DNA of 64,000 bases from JBBDIK01 sp964640385 (GTDB lineage Bacteria; Actinomycetota; UBA4738; JBBDHU01), in the NCBI GenBank assembly GCA_964640385.1, contig CAZXFL010000007.1:1-64000 (forward strand), written 5' to 3'. Shown here one piece after another: positions 16,826 through 25,924 of the stretch. The notes beneath the pieces were generated by a model. It was not told the origin of the DNA, searched no databases, and worked only from the letters and a program-made list of their open reading frames with translations. Numbering within the stretch: the stretch's first letter is position 1; every line of letters begins with the position of its first letter. The translations under genes were made by a program, and so were the position numbers.

Positions 16826-17323
16826 TCAGGAGCCCGGCTTGTACACCATCAGGAACAGGATGAGCAGCAAGCCGCCGAGGCCGACGGCGGCAATCAGCAT
16901 CGGGCGGTTCGACGCCTGGAGGGACGCCAGCCGCGCCGGGTCCGGCGCGGAGGGCTCGATACCCTTCTTCTTCTGCTGATAGGTCTGTACGCCGACCGCC
17001 TCGCGGACCTGGTTGAAGTAGCCGGCCGCCAGCGGGGTCATCACCGCCGACATCGCGATCAGGAGCACGAGCGAGCTCCATAGCCACCATTGGCCCCAGA
17101 GGTGATGCAAGAACGCCGCCACGACACCACCGACCAGCAGCAGGAGGAGCGACACGCCCATGACGGCCGTGGTGGACCCGGAGAATTCGAGCAGCGCCCC
17201 CAGCTTGGCGGCATCGGACTCCTTCCGGACGCGGAACGTGAGCATCGTCGACGCGCCGTGCGCCGTCAGGAACCCGGCGACCCCGATGATGTGCAGCAGA
17301 ACCCAGCCGTTGTACGCCCCCAT
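16826..17323 (-). CDS. DUF2269-like four-helix membrane protein
   Basis: 165 residues, ATG preceded by GGGGAG. Four helices: WVLLHIIGVAGFLTAHGASTM, a helix in STTAVMGVSLLLLLVGGVVAAF, one in WLWSSLVLLIAMSAVMTPLA, and PMLIAAVGLGGLLLILFLMV. The shape and the early HIIGVAGFL histidine suggest the DUF2269 family of predicted integral membrane proteins. Function unknown. Directly downstream of the GlnA2-type gene on the same strand. Confidence 0.65.
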   Translation of the reverse strand: MGAYNGWVLLHIIGVAGFLTAHGASTMLTFRVRKESDAAKLGALLEFSGSTTAVMGVSLLLLLVGGVVAAFLHHLWGQWWLWSSLVLLIAMSAVMTPLAAGYFNQVREAVGVQTYQQKKKGIEPSAPDPARLASLQASNRPMLIAAVGLGGLLLILFLMVYKPGS

Positions 17324-17353
17324 GATCGCTCCCCGAAGCGGCTGGCGGCGAGC

Positions 17354-18679
17354 CTACAGGATGGGGAGATAGCGTTCCAGTTCGTACGGCGTGACGTAGG
17401 TCTTGTAGCCGTCCCATTCCTCGCGCTTGTTGCGGATCAGGTACTCGTGGACGTGGTCCCCGAGCGCGTCGCGCAGCACCTTCGAGCCGTCCGCCAGCCC
17501 GATGGCTTCGTGCAGATCCTCGGGTAGCGACGCGATCCCCGCGAGTCGCCGTTCCTCGTCCGTCATCTCGAAGATGTTGTTCGACGCCTCCGGGGGGAGT
17601 TCGTAGCCGTTCTCGACACCCTCGAGGCCGGCGGCAAGCATCGCCGCGAACGCGAGGTAAGGGTTACACGCCGGGTCGGGAGACCGGTATTCGATGCGGG
17701 TGGCTTGTTCCTTCCCCGGCTTGTACATCGGCACCCGCACGAGCGCGCTCCGGTTGCGGCGCGCCCAGCACACGTACACGGGTGCCTCGTAGCCGGGGAC
17801 CAGCCGCTTGTAGGAATTCACCCACTGGTTCGTCACCAAGGTGATCTCCGGAGCGTGTCGCAGGATGCCGGCGATGTAGGCCTTTCCGGTCCCTGACAGG
17901 TGGCACTCGTCGTCGGCGTCGAAGAACGCGTTCCGGTCGCCGGTGAACAGAGATTGGTGCGTGTGCATCCCGCTGCCGTTCACCCCGGCCACGGGCTTCG
18001 GCATGAACGTGGCGTAGACGTCGAACTCCGCCGCAACCTCTTTGACGGTCAGCCGGTATGTCATGACGTTGTCCGCCATAGTCAAGGCATCGGTGTAGCG
18101 CAGATCGATCTCGTGTTGCGAAGGCGCGACCTCGTGGTGCGCGTACTCGACGGGGATGCCCATAGACTCCAGATACTCGACCGTCCGTCGCCGGAAATCC
18201 GGTGCGACGTCGAGGGTCTCGTCGAAGTAGCCTCCGCGATCCAGGAACACAGGTTCCTCGGCGCTGCGGAAGTAGAAGTATTCCAGCTCCGGACCCACGT
18301 AGAAGGTGAACCCTAGGTCGGCGGCGCGTTTGAGCTGGCGCTTCAGGACGTTGCGCGGGTCTCCGTCGAACGGGGTGCCGTCGGGGTCGATCACGTCGCA
18401 AAACATCCGGGCGACGGTATCCTCGCCTCGCCACGGAACCACCTGGAACGTGGAGGGGTCGGGCACTGCGATCATGTCGGACTCCTGGATGCGGCTGAAG
18501 CCCTCGATCGAGGAGCCGTCGAACCCCATACCGTCGGTGAACGCCGCCTCGAGTTCCTGGGATGGGATCGTGAACGCCTTCAAGAAGCCGAGCACGTCGG
18601 TGAACCAGAGGCGGATGAACCGGATCCCGCGTTCCTCGACGGCGCGCAGGACGTACTGAGCCTCTTGGGTCAGGGCCAT
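17354..18679 (-). CDS. glnA2: Glutamine synthetase-family enzyme, GlnA2-like (no adenylylation segment)
   Basis: 441 residues from the ATG at 18679; a longer in-frame extension lacks family character. Glutamine synthetase signatures are present: FDGSSIEGFSRIQESD, the metal-site EVAPSQHEIDLRY, the ATP-site NGSGMHTHQSL, NQWVNSYKRLVPGYEAP and RIEYRSPDPACNPYLAFA (in part). It lacks the Tyr-containing loop that GlnE modifies. It resembles mycobacterial GlnA2 from start to end (MDRQ..VLRTLEERDIRFVRLWF versus VLRAVEERGIRFIRLWF). Some streptomycete GlnA2 enzymes act on polyamines, so glutamine synthesis should not be assumed. Confidence 0.9.
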   Translation of the reverse strand: MALTQEAQYVLRAVEERGIRFIRLWFTDVLGFLKAFTIPSQELEAAFTDGMGFDGSSIEGFSRIQESDMIAVPDPSTFQVVPWRGEDTVARMFCDVIDPDGTPFDGDPRNVLKRQLKRAADLGFTFYVGPELEYFYFRSAEEPVFLDRGGYFDETLDVAPDFRRRTVEYLESMGIPVEYAHHEVAPSQHEIDLRYTDALTMADNVMTYRLTVKEVAAEFDVYATFMPKPVAGVNGSGMHTHQSLFTGDRNAFFDADDECHLSGTGKAYIAGILRHAPEITLVTNQWVNSYKRLVPGYEAPVYVCWARRNRSALVRVPMYKPGKEQATRIEYRSPDPACNPYLAFAAMLAAGLEGVENGYELPPEASNNIFEMTDEERRLAGIASLPEDLHEAIGLADGSKVLRDALGDHVHEYLIRNKREEWDGYKTYVTPYELERYLPIL

Positions 18680-18729
18680 GCGAGCCAGGTTAGACGTGCC
18701 CCGCAGGGTTTCGGTTACACCCGGGTTAA
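18680..18729 (-). promoter_or_regulatory. Leaderless promoter with candidate GlnR box upstream of glnA2
   Basis: On the minus strand, TTAAC-CCGGGT-GTAAC (18729 to 18714) lies 22 nt from the -10 TAACCT (18692 to 18687), which is 7 nt before the ATG. GlnR sites consist of GTnAC- and GAAAC-like 5-mers 6 nt apart, usually just upstream of the -35. A GAAAC follows the second half-site by one base. Spacing is identical to the site at 25905-25920. Confidence 0.6.
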
Positions 18730-18767
18730 TTCCGTGGCTCCGGAGGGGGTGTGAGAGGATGCCCTCC

Positions 18768-19883
18768 ATGTCAGATGAAGAGCGCGATGGCGGATCCGGG
18801 GAGTCCGCGGAACCCACTCCTCCGGAGGAGAAGCCGGGGGCGTACACGCCGACCCCGCGTCCCGCGGCTTTCGCGCCGGCGGCCATCGGCGGTGCCATCG
18901 GCGCCGGGCTCGGCGCGCTCGCGCTCTTTGGATGTGCCTCCCTCAAGCTGTTGATCCCGTACGTCGTGCTCTTCGGTACGTTGCCGGCGTGGACGGCCGC
19001 GGGAACGTGGATCGCGTTGCGTCGCGCGGGTGACCGCGGTGCGATCACCGGAGGGTCGTGGGCCTTCGTCCTCGCGATCGTGTTCGTCTTCGGTCCTGCC
19101 TTCTTCCTGCCGACCCTCTCGTCGGGCCTGCTCGGGGTTCCCGCTGCGGTCCTTGCGGGTGCGGTCGCAGGCTTGGTGGGTCATGCGATCGAGCGCCGCA
19201 CGAAGCACGCCAAGCGTAAGAAGAAGGGCGACGCAGCGACGAGTATCGTCGCGGTCGTCGTGATCAGCGCGGGGATGACAGCGGTGCTCCTCCTGTTCTT
19301 CTCGCAGGCAACGACGCTCGCGACCCAGCTGCAGGACTTCTACGACGGGAAGCTGATCTCGCCATCGGCCATCATCTGCCGGGATCAGATGACCGAGGCG
19401 TGCGCGCAGAAGGCGGCCGATCAGGCGCAGGTCGTCACGGCCTGGATCCCCGACGCCGGCGCGTACCACCTCGATTCGATGATCGTGATCCCCGGCCGGG
19501 CCTTCCAGGGTTCGTCGGTCGAGGGCGACCCGTACGGGCTGGTCGAGGTGAGCACCCGGCCGACGGAGATCCTGCTCGGAACCAGGGTGGCGGGGTTCCC
19601 CGACACAGACGAGGCCGAGTTGTGGCGGGAGGGGATCGCGGGGCGGTTGTCGTGGTACACGCTGGGCTGGACCCACGATGGGATCGTGTACCGGATGTCG
19701 GTATCGGGCTTCTGGAGGCCGCCGACACAGGGAGACGTGGAGCTTCTGTGGAAGCAGATCCGCTACACGGCGCCTGCCACGCCCGCCGATGACGCCGGGG
19801 GCGGCGGCGGGGCGGAGGCCGGCGACGCGGCGGCGAACACGAAGACCGGGTACCCGTCCCCGGAGGCCTCTCAGGCCGACTGA
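18768..19883 (+). CDS. Conserved-looking membrane protein of unknown function
   Basis: 371 residues from the ATG at 18768. An in-frame ATG at 18759 has a better placed GGAGGGGG site and is an equal alternative. An acidic Pro-rich N-terminus is followed by about five helices (IGGAIGAGLGALALFGC, a LLIPYVVLFGTLPAWTAAGTW segment, two more to residue ~150, then SIVAVVVISAGMTAVLLLFF). A soluble C-terminal domain of ~170 residues contains four cysteines early on (CRDQMTEAC and upstream). No family is recognised. It lies between the divergent glnA2 and glnE. Confidence 0.6.
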   Translation: MSDEERDGGSGESAEPTPPEEKPGAYTPTPRPAAFAPAAIGGAIGAGLGALALFGCASLKLLIPYVVLFGTLPAWTAAGTWIALRRAGDRGAITGGSWAFVLAIVFVFGPAFFLPTLSSGLLGVPAAVLAGAVAGLVGHAIERRTKHAKRKKKGDAATSIVAVVVISAGMTAVLLLFFSQATTLATQLQDFYDGKLISPSAIICRDQMTEACAQKAADQAQVVTAWIPDAGAYHLDSMIVIPGRAFQGSSVEGDPYGLVEVSTRPTEILLGTRVAGFPDTDEAELWREGIAGRLSWYTLGWTHDGIVYRMSVSGFWRPPTQGDVELLWKQIRYTAPATPADDAGGGGGAEAGDAAANTKTGYPSPEASQAD

Positions 19884-19906
19884 CCTCCTCCCCGCGGGTT
19901 CCTAGG

Positions 19907-19919
19907 TACGATTCGCTGG
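19907..19919 (+). promoter_or_regulatory. Leaderless -10 element (TACGAT) of glnE
   Basis: TACGAT (19907-19912), 7 nt before the GTG at 19920. Confidence 0.5.
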
Positions 19920-22598
19920 GTGAGCGGAGCCTCGGAACCTGAGGAGTTGGAGCGCGCTCTCGCCGGCGCGCCCGATCCGGAACTCGCGCGCATCGCACTA
20001 TCACGGGTGGGCGCCCATCCCGGCGCCCACTCCGTTCTGACGTCCTCCGCCATCCTGCGCGTGGCGGTCCGGCTCCTCGGCTACTCGAGCGCCGCCGCCG
20101 ATTTCCTCGTCGCGCATCCCGACGAGGTGCAGACGCTTGCCGACATCGCGCCTCGCTCGCGTGCCGTCATCGACGACGAGCTGCGCGACGACGTGGGAAC
20201 GCACGGCTTGGAGGTCGGTCTCCGTCGGTTCCGCCGGCGCGCGATGATGCGTGTCGCCGCGCGGGACCTGCTCGGCGATGACACGTTGGAAAGCATCGTC
20301 GGCGAGATCAGCGATGTCGCCTCGGCCTGCCTGTCACTGGCGGCCTCCGAGGGGGCCCCCGACGGGGGGTTCGCCGTTATCGGGCTCGGCAAGTTGGGCG
20401 GCGCCGAGCTGAACTACTCCTCGGACGTGGACCTGCTGTTCCTGCACGACGGCTCGGGCTCCGAGCGCCAGAGCCAGATGGAGTCGTGTGCCGCGCGCTT
20501 GATCGGGCTGCTCGCGGGGCCGACGGCCGAGGGCATCGCCTTACGTGTGGATCCGACGCTCCGTCCCGGCGGCCGAGGAGGATCGCTCTCGCGTTCGCTC
20601 GAGGGGACCTTGACCTACTACGAGCGTGAGGCGGCGACCTGGGAACGCCAAGCGATGATCAAAGCACGCCCGGTCGCGGGGGATCTCGCCCTCGGCGATG
20701 CCTTCGTCGTGGGCGTCATGCCGTCCGTGTATCCGGACGAGCTGGCCCCGGCGGCGATTGACGAGGTTCGCCAGACGAAGGTGCGTCTGGAGGAATACAT
20801 CCGTGCCCGCGGCAAGGCCGCGATCGAGGTCAAGCGGGGGCGCGGCGGGATCCGCGATGTTGAGTTCGCCGTTCAACTCCTGCAGTTGGTGCACGGCCGT
20901 CGTGACGAACGGTTGCGGGAGCCGAATACCCTGACGGCACTGGCGGCGCTCGCGGCCGAGGGGTATGTCGCGGAGGACGATGCCGAGCAGCTGGCGGACG
21001 CGTACCGCTTCCTGCGGACGCTGGAACATCGGCTGCAGATCGTGCGCGACCTCCAGACCCACGACCTGCCCTCGGACCCGGCCGCCCTGCGGGCGCTCGC
21101 ACGTTCCCTGGGGATGGAAGGGCCGGAACTCGTGATCGCCGAGTACGAACGGCAGACCACGCTGGTCCGCGGACTCCACGAGCAGCTCTTCTACCGTCCG
21201 CTGCTTGAGGCGTTCGCCGGCGTGGCCGTCCCGCGGCCCGGACTGGACCGGGTACCGACCGAGGAACTGCTGACGAGCCTCGGGTTCCGGCAGCCGTCGG
21301 CGGCCTACCGGTCCCTGGAGGAACTGGTCAGCCCGTCGCAGCGGATGGGGAAGGTCCTCGCGCACGTGTTCCCCGTGATCGCCCCCCCGCTCGCCCTAGC
21401 GGCCGATCCCGATGCGGCGCTCCGCCGGTTCCAGCGGATCATCTCTGCGGTTGCCACGGACGATCGGCTCGCCGATGACCTAGCTCGCGACCCGTCGGCG
21501 GCCCGACGGCTGGCGCACGTCGCGGGTGCTTCGTCGTTCGCGACCGACCTGCTCGTCGCCGACCCGGACCGGATCCGGGCCGCTGCCATGGGAGCGCAGG
21601 AGGATCACGCCGTCCGGCTCGTCTCGGTGGTGGCCGGGTACGCGGCGCGGGAACTCGACGCGCCCGGCGTGGGACGGGCGCTGGCCGATATCGCCGATGA
21701 CGTGATCGCCGGGGCGCTGGACGCGGCGTCGTCCGACCTGCCGTTCGCGGTCATCGGGTTCGGGAAGCTCGGTGCGCGGGAACTCAACTTCGCGTCGGAC
21801 CTCGATGTGATGTTCGTCTACGACGGCGAAGGAGATCAGGATCTACGGCGGGCCCGGGAGCTGGCGGAGGCGGTACTTGCCGGCGTCCGGGCAGCGGGGT
21901 GGGAGCCGGATGCCGACCTGCGACCCGAGGGACGCAACGGTCCGCTGGCGCGGACCCTGACCGGCTACCTCGAGTACTGGCAACGGTGGGCCGAGACCTG
22001 GGAGTTCCAGACGCTCCTGCGGGCCCGGGGCATCGCCGGCGACGAGAGCCTCGGCCGCCGGTTCGAGTCCAACGCCGCCGATCTCGCGTACCCAGAGGTG
22101 TTGCCGGTCGAGCGCGCCGCCGAGATCTTGCGGATGCGCGGCCGCATCGAGAGCGAGCGGGTGAAGCCGGCCGAAGCCAGGCGGTTCCACTTCAAGTTGG
22201 GGCACGGCGGTTTGGCCGACGTCCAGTTCGCCGTGGAGGTGTCCCTGATGCGGTACGGGGGCCGGCGCCCCGAGGTCCGCGCACGCGGAACGCTCGAGGC
22301 GATCGAGGCGCTGGCGGCGGCACATGTCCTGGAGGACGGGGCGGCCCACGCGCTGGCGCAGGCGTTCGTGTTCCTGACCGACGTCAAGGACGCCTCGGAG
22401 ATGGACCGGCGGATCCACGCCGAGGCGCTCCCCGTGTCGCCGGAAGAGCAGACGGCGCTCGCACGGAGGCTCGGGTACGAGGAGTACCCGCGCCAGAGCT
22501 TCCTCGAGGATTACCTGCGGATCACGCAGCGATCGCGGCGCGCGATGGAGCGGGTCTTCGCCGAGGTCGAGGAGTTCGACGAGGGTCCCGCCGCCTGA
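19920..22598 (+). CDS. glnE: Bifunctional glutamine synthetase adenylyltransferase / deadenylase
   Basis: 892 residues, GTG start, consistent with actinobacterial GlnE. It contains two nucleotidyltransferase domains. The first (residues ~110-330) has FAVIGLGKLGGAELNYSSDVDL and RRGRGGIRDVEFAVQLLQLVHG-type sequence. The second (~600-830) has FAVIGFGKLGARELNFASDLDVMF and the LKLGHGGLADVQF-like block. The protein attaches AMP to, or removes it from, a tyrosine of glutamine synthetase in response to nitrogen state. Its target is presumably the synthetase at 24405-25835, which has the acceptor Tyr. Confidence 0.95.
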   Translation: MSGASEPEELERALAGAPDPELARIALSRVGAHPGAHSVLTSSAILRVAVRLLGYSSAAADFLVAHPDEVQTLADIAPRSRAVIDDELRDDVGTHGLEVGLRRFRRRAMMRVAARDLLGDDTLESIVGEISDVASACLSLAASEGAPDGGFAVIGLGKLGGAELNYSSDVDLLFLHDGSGSERQSQMESCAARLIGLLAGPTAEGIALRVDPTLRPGGRGGSLSRSLEGTLTYYEREAATWERQAMIKARPVAGDLALGDAFVVGVMPSVYPDELAPAAIDEVRQTKVRLEEYIRARGKAAIEVKRGRGGIRDVEFAVQLLQLVHGRRDERLREPNTLTALAALAAEGYVAEDDAEQLADAYRFLRTLEHRLQIVRDLQTHDLPSDPAALRALARSLGMEGPELVIAEYERQTTLVRGLHEQLFYRPLLEAFAGVAVPRPGLDRVPTEELLTSLGFRQPSAAYRSLEELVSPSQRMGKVLAHVFPVIAPPLALAADPDAALRRFQRIISAVATDDRLADDLARDPSAARRLAHVAGASSFATDLLVADPDRIRAAAMGAQEDHAVRLVSVVAGYAARELDAPGVGRALADIADDVIAGALDAASSDLPFAVIGFGKLGARELNFASDLDVMFVYDGEGDQDLRRARELAEAVLAGVRAAGWEPDADLRPEGRNGPLARTLTGYLEYWQRWAETWEFQTLLRARGIAGDESLGRRFESNAADLAYPEVLPVERAAEILRMRGRIESERVKPAEARRFHFKLGHGGLADVQFAVEVSLMRYGGRRPEVRARGTLEAIEALAAAHVLEDGAAHALAQAFVFLTDVKDASEMDRRIHAEALPVSPEEQTALARRLGYEEYPRQSFLEDYLRITQRSRRAMERVFAEVEEFDEGPAA

Positions 22599-22606
22599 GT
22601 CCGTGC

Positions 22607-22618
22607 TAGGTTTGGCGC
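22607..22618 (+). promoter_or_regulatory. Leaderless -10 element (TAGGTT)
   Basis: TAGGTT (22607-22612), 6 nt before the ATG at 22619. Confidence 0.5.
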
Positions 22619-22915
22619 ATGCCGACCCGTGAAGAGTTCGACGAACTCTCCTCCGTGGAACTCGCTGAGAGCGCGATGTCGCTCGCCAAGCATCGCGTCG
22701 ACGTCGGGTTCTTCTGGAACCTGTTGAAGGCGATCCCCGCGGCCGAGGCGGCCGCCGGCAACGTCGATGAGGCCACGATGGACGTCCACAGCTTGATGGA
22801 GCGGGTCCGCGATCTCCTGCACGCCGACGAGGGCGAGCTGGCGGACGCCTTGCGCCCCATCTACATCGAGTACCTGGACGAGCACCAGGGCGGCGAAGCG
22901 AGCTGGAAAGCCTGA
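22619..22915 (+). CDS. Small helical protein of unknown function
   Basis: 98 residues, acidic, predicted all-helical, with no cysteines or membrane segment. MPTREEFDELSSVELAESAM and the ending LRPIYIEYLDEHQGGEASWKA do not match a family I recognise. Its position directly after glnE, its own leaderless-type promoter and its normal codon use support a real gene. Confidence 0.6.
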   Translation: MPTREEFDELSSVELAESAMSLAKHRVDVGFFWNLLKAIPAAEAAAGNVDEATMDVHSLMERVRDLLHADEGELADALRPIYIEYLDEHQGGEASWKA

Positions 22916-22919
22916 ACGC

Positions 22920-24314
22920 CTAGGGCAGGCTCGATCCCGGCGGGGGCGGGACGCACAGTTCCGCCAGCCGGGTCCGCATCGCCGCCAACGTCGCCGCGTA
23001 GGCGGGATCTGTGACGACGTTGTCCAGCTGCAGCGGATCACCGGCGAGGTCGTACAGCTCCTCCTCGCCGGTGTCGTAGTCCACGTAGAGGAACCCCTCG
23101 TTGCGGACCGCGCAGTAGGTCGGGATCACGTGGTCGATGTGTTCGATGAGGAGATCGGTGCGCCACGCCCCGGCAGGAGGCGAGAGCAGCGGCATCAAGC
23201 TGGCGCCGTCGACCCCGGTCGTCGGGACGCCGGTCAGTTCCGCGAACGTCGGCGCCAGGTCGATGTTCGCGACCAGATGGGTGTCGGTCGCCGGGGCGGC
23301 CGTCAGTGGGTCGTAGCGCACGACGAGCGGTACCCGGATGCTCTCCTCGTATGGTGCCAGCTTGCCCTGCCATCGGTGCTCTCCCCAGAGCATCCCGTTG
23401 TCCGACGTGAACACGATCATGGTCTCGTCGAGCCGTCCGGTGTCCTGGAGCGCCTCCACGATGTCCTCGACGGCCCGATCGACGGAAAGGAGCGATCGGT
23501 ACTGACGCTTGCGGAACCGGTCAAGCTCCCCTCTCGCGCCCGTGTTCAGGAGTGGTTGTTGCTGGACCCACACCGGCTTGTCCGAGACGTCGGCCTCGTT
23601 GTAGCTGGCCGGTCGCCAGGTTCCGAGTCCCGCGAAGCTTCCCTTGTCGAGCGGTGCTGGCGTGGCCGGTTCGTGCGGGGCCCGCGGCGCGAACATCAGG
23701 AACAGTGGCCCGTTGGTGTCGCGGATGAAGTCGGTCGCGAGCCGGCTCCATGCCCGCGTGGCGTAGTCGGCGGGTTCGGAGGCGTAGTCCGTGATCTCGC
23801 CGTCGATGTTCATCGTGTAGTCGTAGTAGCCCTCGTTCTTGGAGTCCCATTGCACGCCCCAATGGGTCCATCCCGGCGGGATGCGCCTGGCCTTGTATCG
23901 GTTGAGGTACTTGCCGATGAGCGCGGTGTCGTAGCCGTCGGCCTGCAGCCATGTGGCGATAGTCTCGTCGGGATCGAACGCTTCGATCCCGTAGGGGAAC
24001 TTGTCGCTGTAGACACCGCTGGAATGTGAGTACTGGCCCGTCAGCATGCTCGTGCGGCTGGGGCAGCAGACTGCATTGACGACGAACGAGTTCTGGAACG
24101 TCATCCCGCGGTCGACCAGCAGGTCCTGAACGCGGGGCATCGCCCACAGGGTGTCCCACCGCTGATCGTCGGTGACGATCAGAACGATGCTCTGGCGGAC
24201 GGGTGCATGCGTCCCCGGCTCCCGAGAGGCGGCCTGTGGGGCACTCATCGGCGCCGAGGCGGCGATCACCGCGATCATCACCAGTCCGGCGGCGAGCCGG
24301 GCTCGTCTGGTCAT
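22920..24314 (-). CDS. Secreted sulfatase (arylsulfatase A family)
   Basis: 464 residues from the ATG at 24314, a start supported by TAGCAT 7 nt upstream. A signal peptide (LAAGLVMIAVIAASAPMSA) is followed by the alkaline-phosphatase-superfamily metal site VLIVTDDQRWD (Asp49, Asp50) and the sulfatase motif C-C-P-S-R, in which Cys83 would be converted to formylglycine. Further metal residues lie in FTSDNGMLWGEH. It would hydrolyse sulfate esters, such as those of glycans, outside the cell. No formylglycine-generating enzyme is in the window. It is convergent with the small gene before it. Confidence 0.85.
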   Translation of the reverse strand: MTRRARLAAGLVMIAVIAASAPMSAPQAASREPGTHAPVRQSIVLIVTDDQRWDTLWAMPRVQDLLVDRGMTFQNSFVVNAVCCPSRTSMLTGQYSHSSGVYSDKFPYGIEAFDPDETIATWLQADGYDTALIGKYLNRYKARRIPPGWTHWGVQWDSKNEGYYDYTMNIDGEITDYASEPADYATRAWSRLATDFIRDTNGPLFLMFAPRAPHEPATPAPLDKGSFAGLGTWRPASYNEADVSDKPVWVQQQPLLNTGARGELDRFRKRQYRSLLSVDRAVEDIVEALQDTGRLDETMIVFTSDNGMLWGEHRWQGKLAPYEESIRVPLVVRYDPLTAAPATDTHLVANIDLAPTFAELTGVPTTGVDGASLMPLLSPPAGAWRTDLLIEHIDHVIPTYCAVRNEGFLYVDYDTGEEELYDLAGDPLQLDNVVTDPAYAATLAAMRTRLAELCVPPPPGSSLP

Positions 24315-24327
24315 GGGGACGATGCTA
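24315..24327 (-). promoter_or_regulatory. Leaderless -10 element (TAGCAT)
   Basis: TAGCAT on the minus strand (24322-24327), 7 nt before the sulfatase ATG. It decides that start over the longer frame. Confidence 0.5.
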
Positions 24328-24360
24328 CCGGCAACGGGGACCAAGAGCGGAAACGCCAGC

Positions 24361-24382
24361 GGCCGGACGGGAACGTCCGGCC
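24361..24382 (-). terminator. Stem-loop terminator after glnA
   Basis: Perfect 9-bp stem GGCCGGACG/CGTCCGGCC with a 4-nt loop, about 22 nt past the glnA stop. There is no long U-tract, which is common for actinobacterial hairpin terminators. Confidence 0.6.
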
Positions 24383-24404
24383 GGCCCCGCGGTGCTTGCG
24401 CGGC

Positions 24405-25835
24405 CTAGAGGTCGTAGTACAGATAGAACTCGTACGGGTGCGGCCGCAGCCGTACGGCATCGAGTTCGTGCTCCCGCTTGTACTCGATCCAAGTGTCGAT
24501 CACGTCCTGGGTGAAGACCCCGCCCTCGAGCAGGAACTGGTGATCGGCCTCGAGGGCGTCGAGGACCTCTTCGAGCGAGCCGGGGACCTGCTTGATGCCG
24601 GCCTTCTCCTCCGGTGGCAGGTCGTAGAGGTCCTTGTCCATCGGGTCGGGCGGCTCGATCTTGTTCTTGATCCCGTCGAGGCCCGCCAGGAGTTGTGCGG
24701 AGAACGACAGGTAGGGGTTGCACGATGGGTCCGGCGTCCGGAACTCCAGGCGCTTGGTCGCTGGCGAGGTGAAGAACAGCGGGATGCGGATGCACGCGCT
24801 GCGGTTGCGCTGCGAGTAGACGAGGTTGATCGGTGCCTCGTAGCCGGGCACTAGCCGCCGGTACGAGTTCGTCGTCGGGTTCGAGAACGCCAGGATGGCC
24901 GGGGCGTGGTGCAGCAGTCCGCCGATGTACCAGCGGGCGGTGTCCGAGAGCCCCGCGTAGCCGTTCTCATCGAAGAACAGGTTGGTCCCGTCGGCCCACA
25001 GGGACTGGTGGGTGTGCATCCCCGAGCCGTTGTCCTGGAAGATCGGCTTGGGCATGAACGTGACCGTCTTGCCGGCCTGCCAGGCGGTCTGCTTAACCAC
25101 GTACTTGTACTTCATCACCTTGTCCGCAGCCGAGAGCAGTGTGTCGTAGCGCATGTCGATCTCGGCCTGGCCGGCGGTGCCGACCTCGTGGTGGTGGACC
25201 TCGATCTCGATGCCGACCTTGTCCAGGTTCAGGATCATCTCGCTGCGCAGGTCCTGGTAGTGGTCCATCGGCGGAAGCGGGAAGTAGCCCTCCTTGTAGC
25301 GGGGCTTGTAGCCGCGGTTGGGCTTGCCATCACCGCCGTCCTCGGAGCCGGAGTTCCACACGCCCTCCACGGCGTCGATGAAGTAGTAGCCCTCGTGCTG
25401 GTTCTGGTCGAATCGCACGGAGTCGAAGATGAAGAACTCGACCTCGGGGCCCCAGAAGGAGGTGTCGGCGATACCCGTCTGCTGTAGGTACAGCTCGGCC
25501 TTCGTCGCGATGTGGCGCGGGTCGCGGCTATACATCTCGCCGGTGACCGGATCCTTTACGAAGCAGTTGATGACCAGAGTCGGGTGCTGCGTGAAGGGAT
25601 CGATGAAGGCCGTGTCCGGGTCGAGCGTGAGGAGCATGTCGGATTCCTGAATCTCCTGGAACCCGCGGATCGAGGAACCATCGAAGCCGATCCCGTCGGC
25701 GAACAGTTCCTCGTTGAACTGGCCGATCGGGATCGAGAAGTGCTGCATCAGGCCGGGCAGGTCGCAGAACCGCAGGTCGACGATCTTGACTCCGGCGTCA
25801 GCCGCCATGGCCAGGACTTCGCTGGACGTGGTCAT
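24405..25835 (-). CDS. glnA: Glutamine synthetase type I, adenylylatable form
   Basis: 476 residues, the length of GSI-beta enzymes. All signatures are present: FDGSSIRGFQEIQESDM, EVEFFIFD, HHHEVGTAGQAEIDMRYD (metal site), NGSGMHTHQSLW, NSYRRLVPGYEAP, and RLEFRTPDPSCNPYLSFSA in part. Tyr404 in KDLYDLPPEE is the adenylylation site recognised by GlnE, which lies 1.8 kb away. It makes glutamine from glutamate, ammonia and ATP as a dodecamer. The ribosome-binding site is AAGGAAGGGG. Likely controlled by GlnR through the box at 25905-25920 and post-translationally by GlnE. Confidence 0.97.
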   Translation of the reverse strand: MTTSSEVLAMAADAGVKIVDLRFCDLPGLMQHFSIPIGQFNEELFADGIGFDGSSIRGFQEIQESDMLLTLDPDTAFIDPFTQHPTLVINCFVKDPVTGEMYSRDPRHIATKAELYLQQTGIADTSFWGPEVEFFIFDSVRFDQNQHEGYYFIDAVEGVWNSGSEDGGDGKPNRGYKPRYKEGYFPLPPMDHYQDLRSEMILNLDKVGIEIEVHHHEVGTAGQAEIDMRYDTLLSAADKVMKYKYVVKQTAWQAGKTVTFMPKPIFQDNGSGMHTHQSLWADGTNLFFDENGYAGLSDTARWYIGGLLHHAPAILAFSNPTTNSYRRLVPGYEAPINLVYSQRNRSACIRIPLFFTSPATKRLEFRTPDPSCNPYLSFSAQLLAGLDGIKNKIEPPDPMDKDLYDLPPEEKAGIKQVPGSLEEVLDALEADHQFLLEGGVFTQDVIDTWIEYKREHELDAVRLRPHPYEFYLYYDL

Positions 25836-25870
25836 CGAGGTTCCCCTTCCTTTTCCTCTCGCGCGTGGAC

Positions 25871-25920
25871 GTCCGTCAGCGTAGACGGGGCCCGGCCGTG
25901 CTTGGTTTCGCCCGCGTTAA
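25871..25920 (-). promoter_or_regulatory. Candidate GlnR box and promoter upstream of glnA
   Basis: On the minus strand TTAAC-GCGGGC-GAAAC (25920 to 25905) is an almost canonical GlnR site pair. It lies 22 nt upstream of a possible -10 TACGCT (25883 to 25878). Transcription from about 25871 would give a ~35-nt leader carrying the ribosome-binding site. Motif and distance match the site in front of glnA2. Confidence 0.6.
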
Positions 25921-25924
25921 ATGT

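Noticed and set aside
17354..19048. 564-codon version of the GlnA2 gene
   Set aside because: The family N-terminus (MALTQEAQYVLRAVEERG) begins at 18679. The extension is antisense to the divergent membrane-protein gene.
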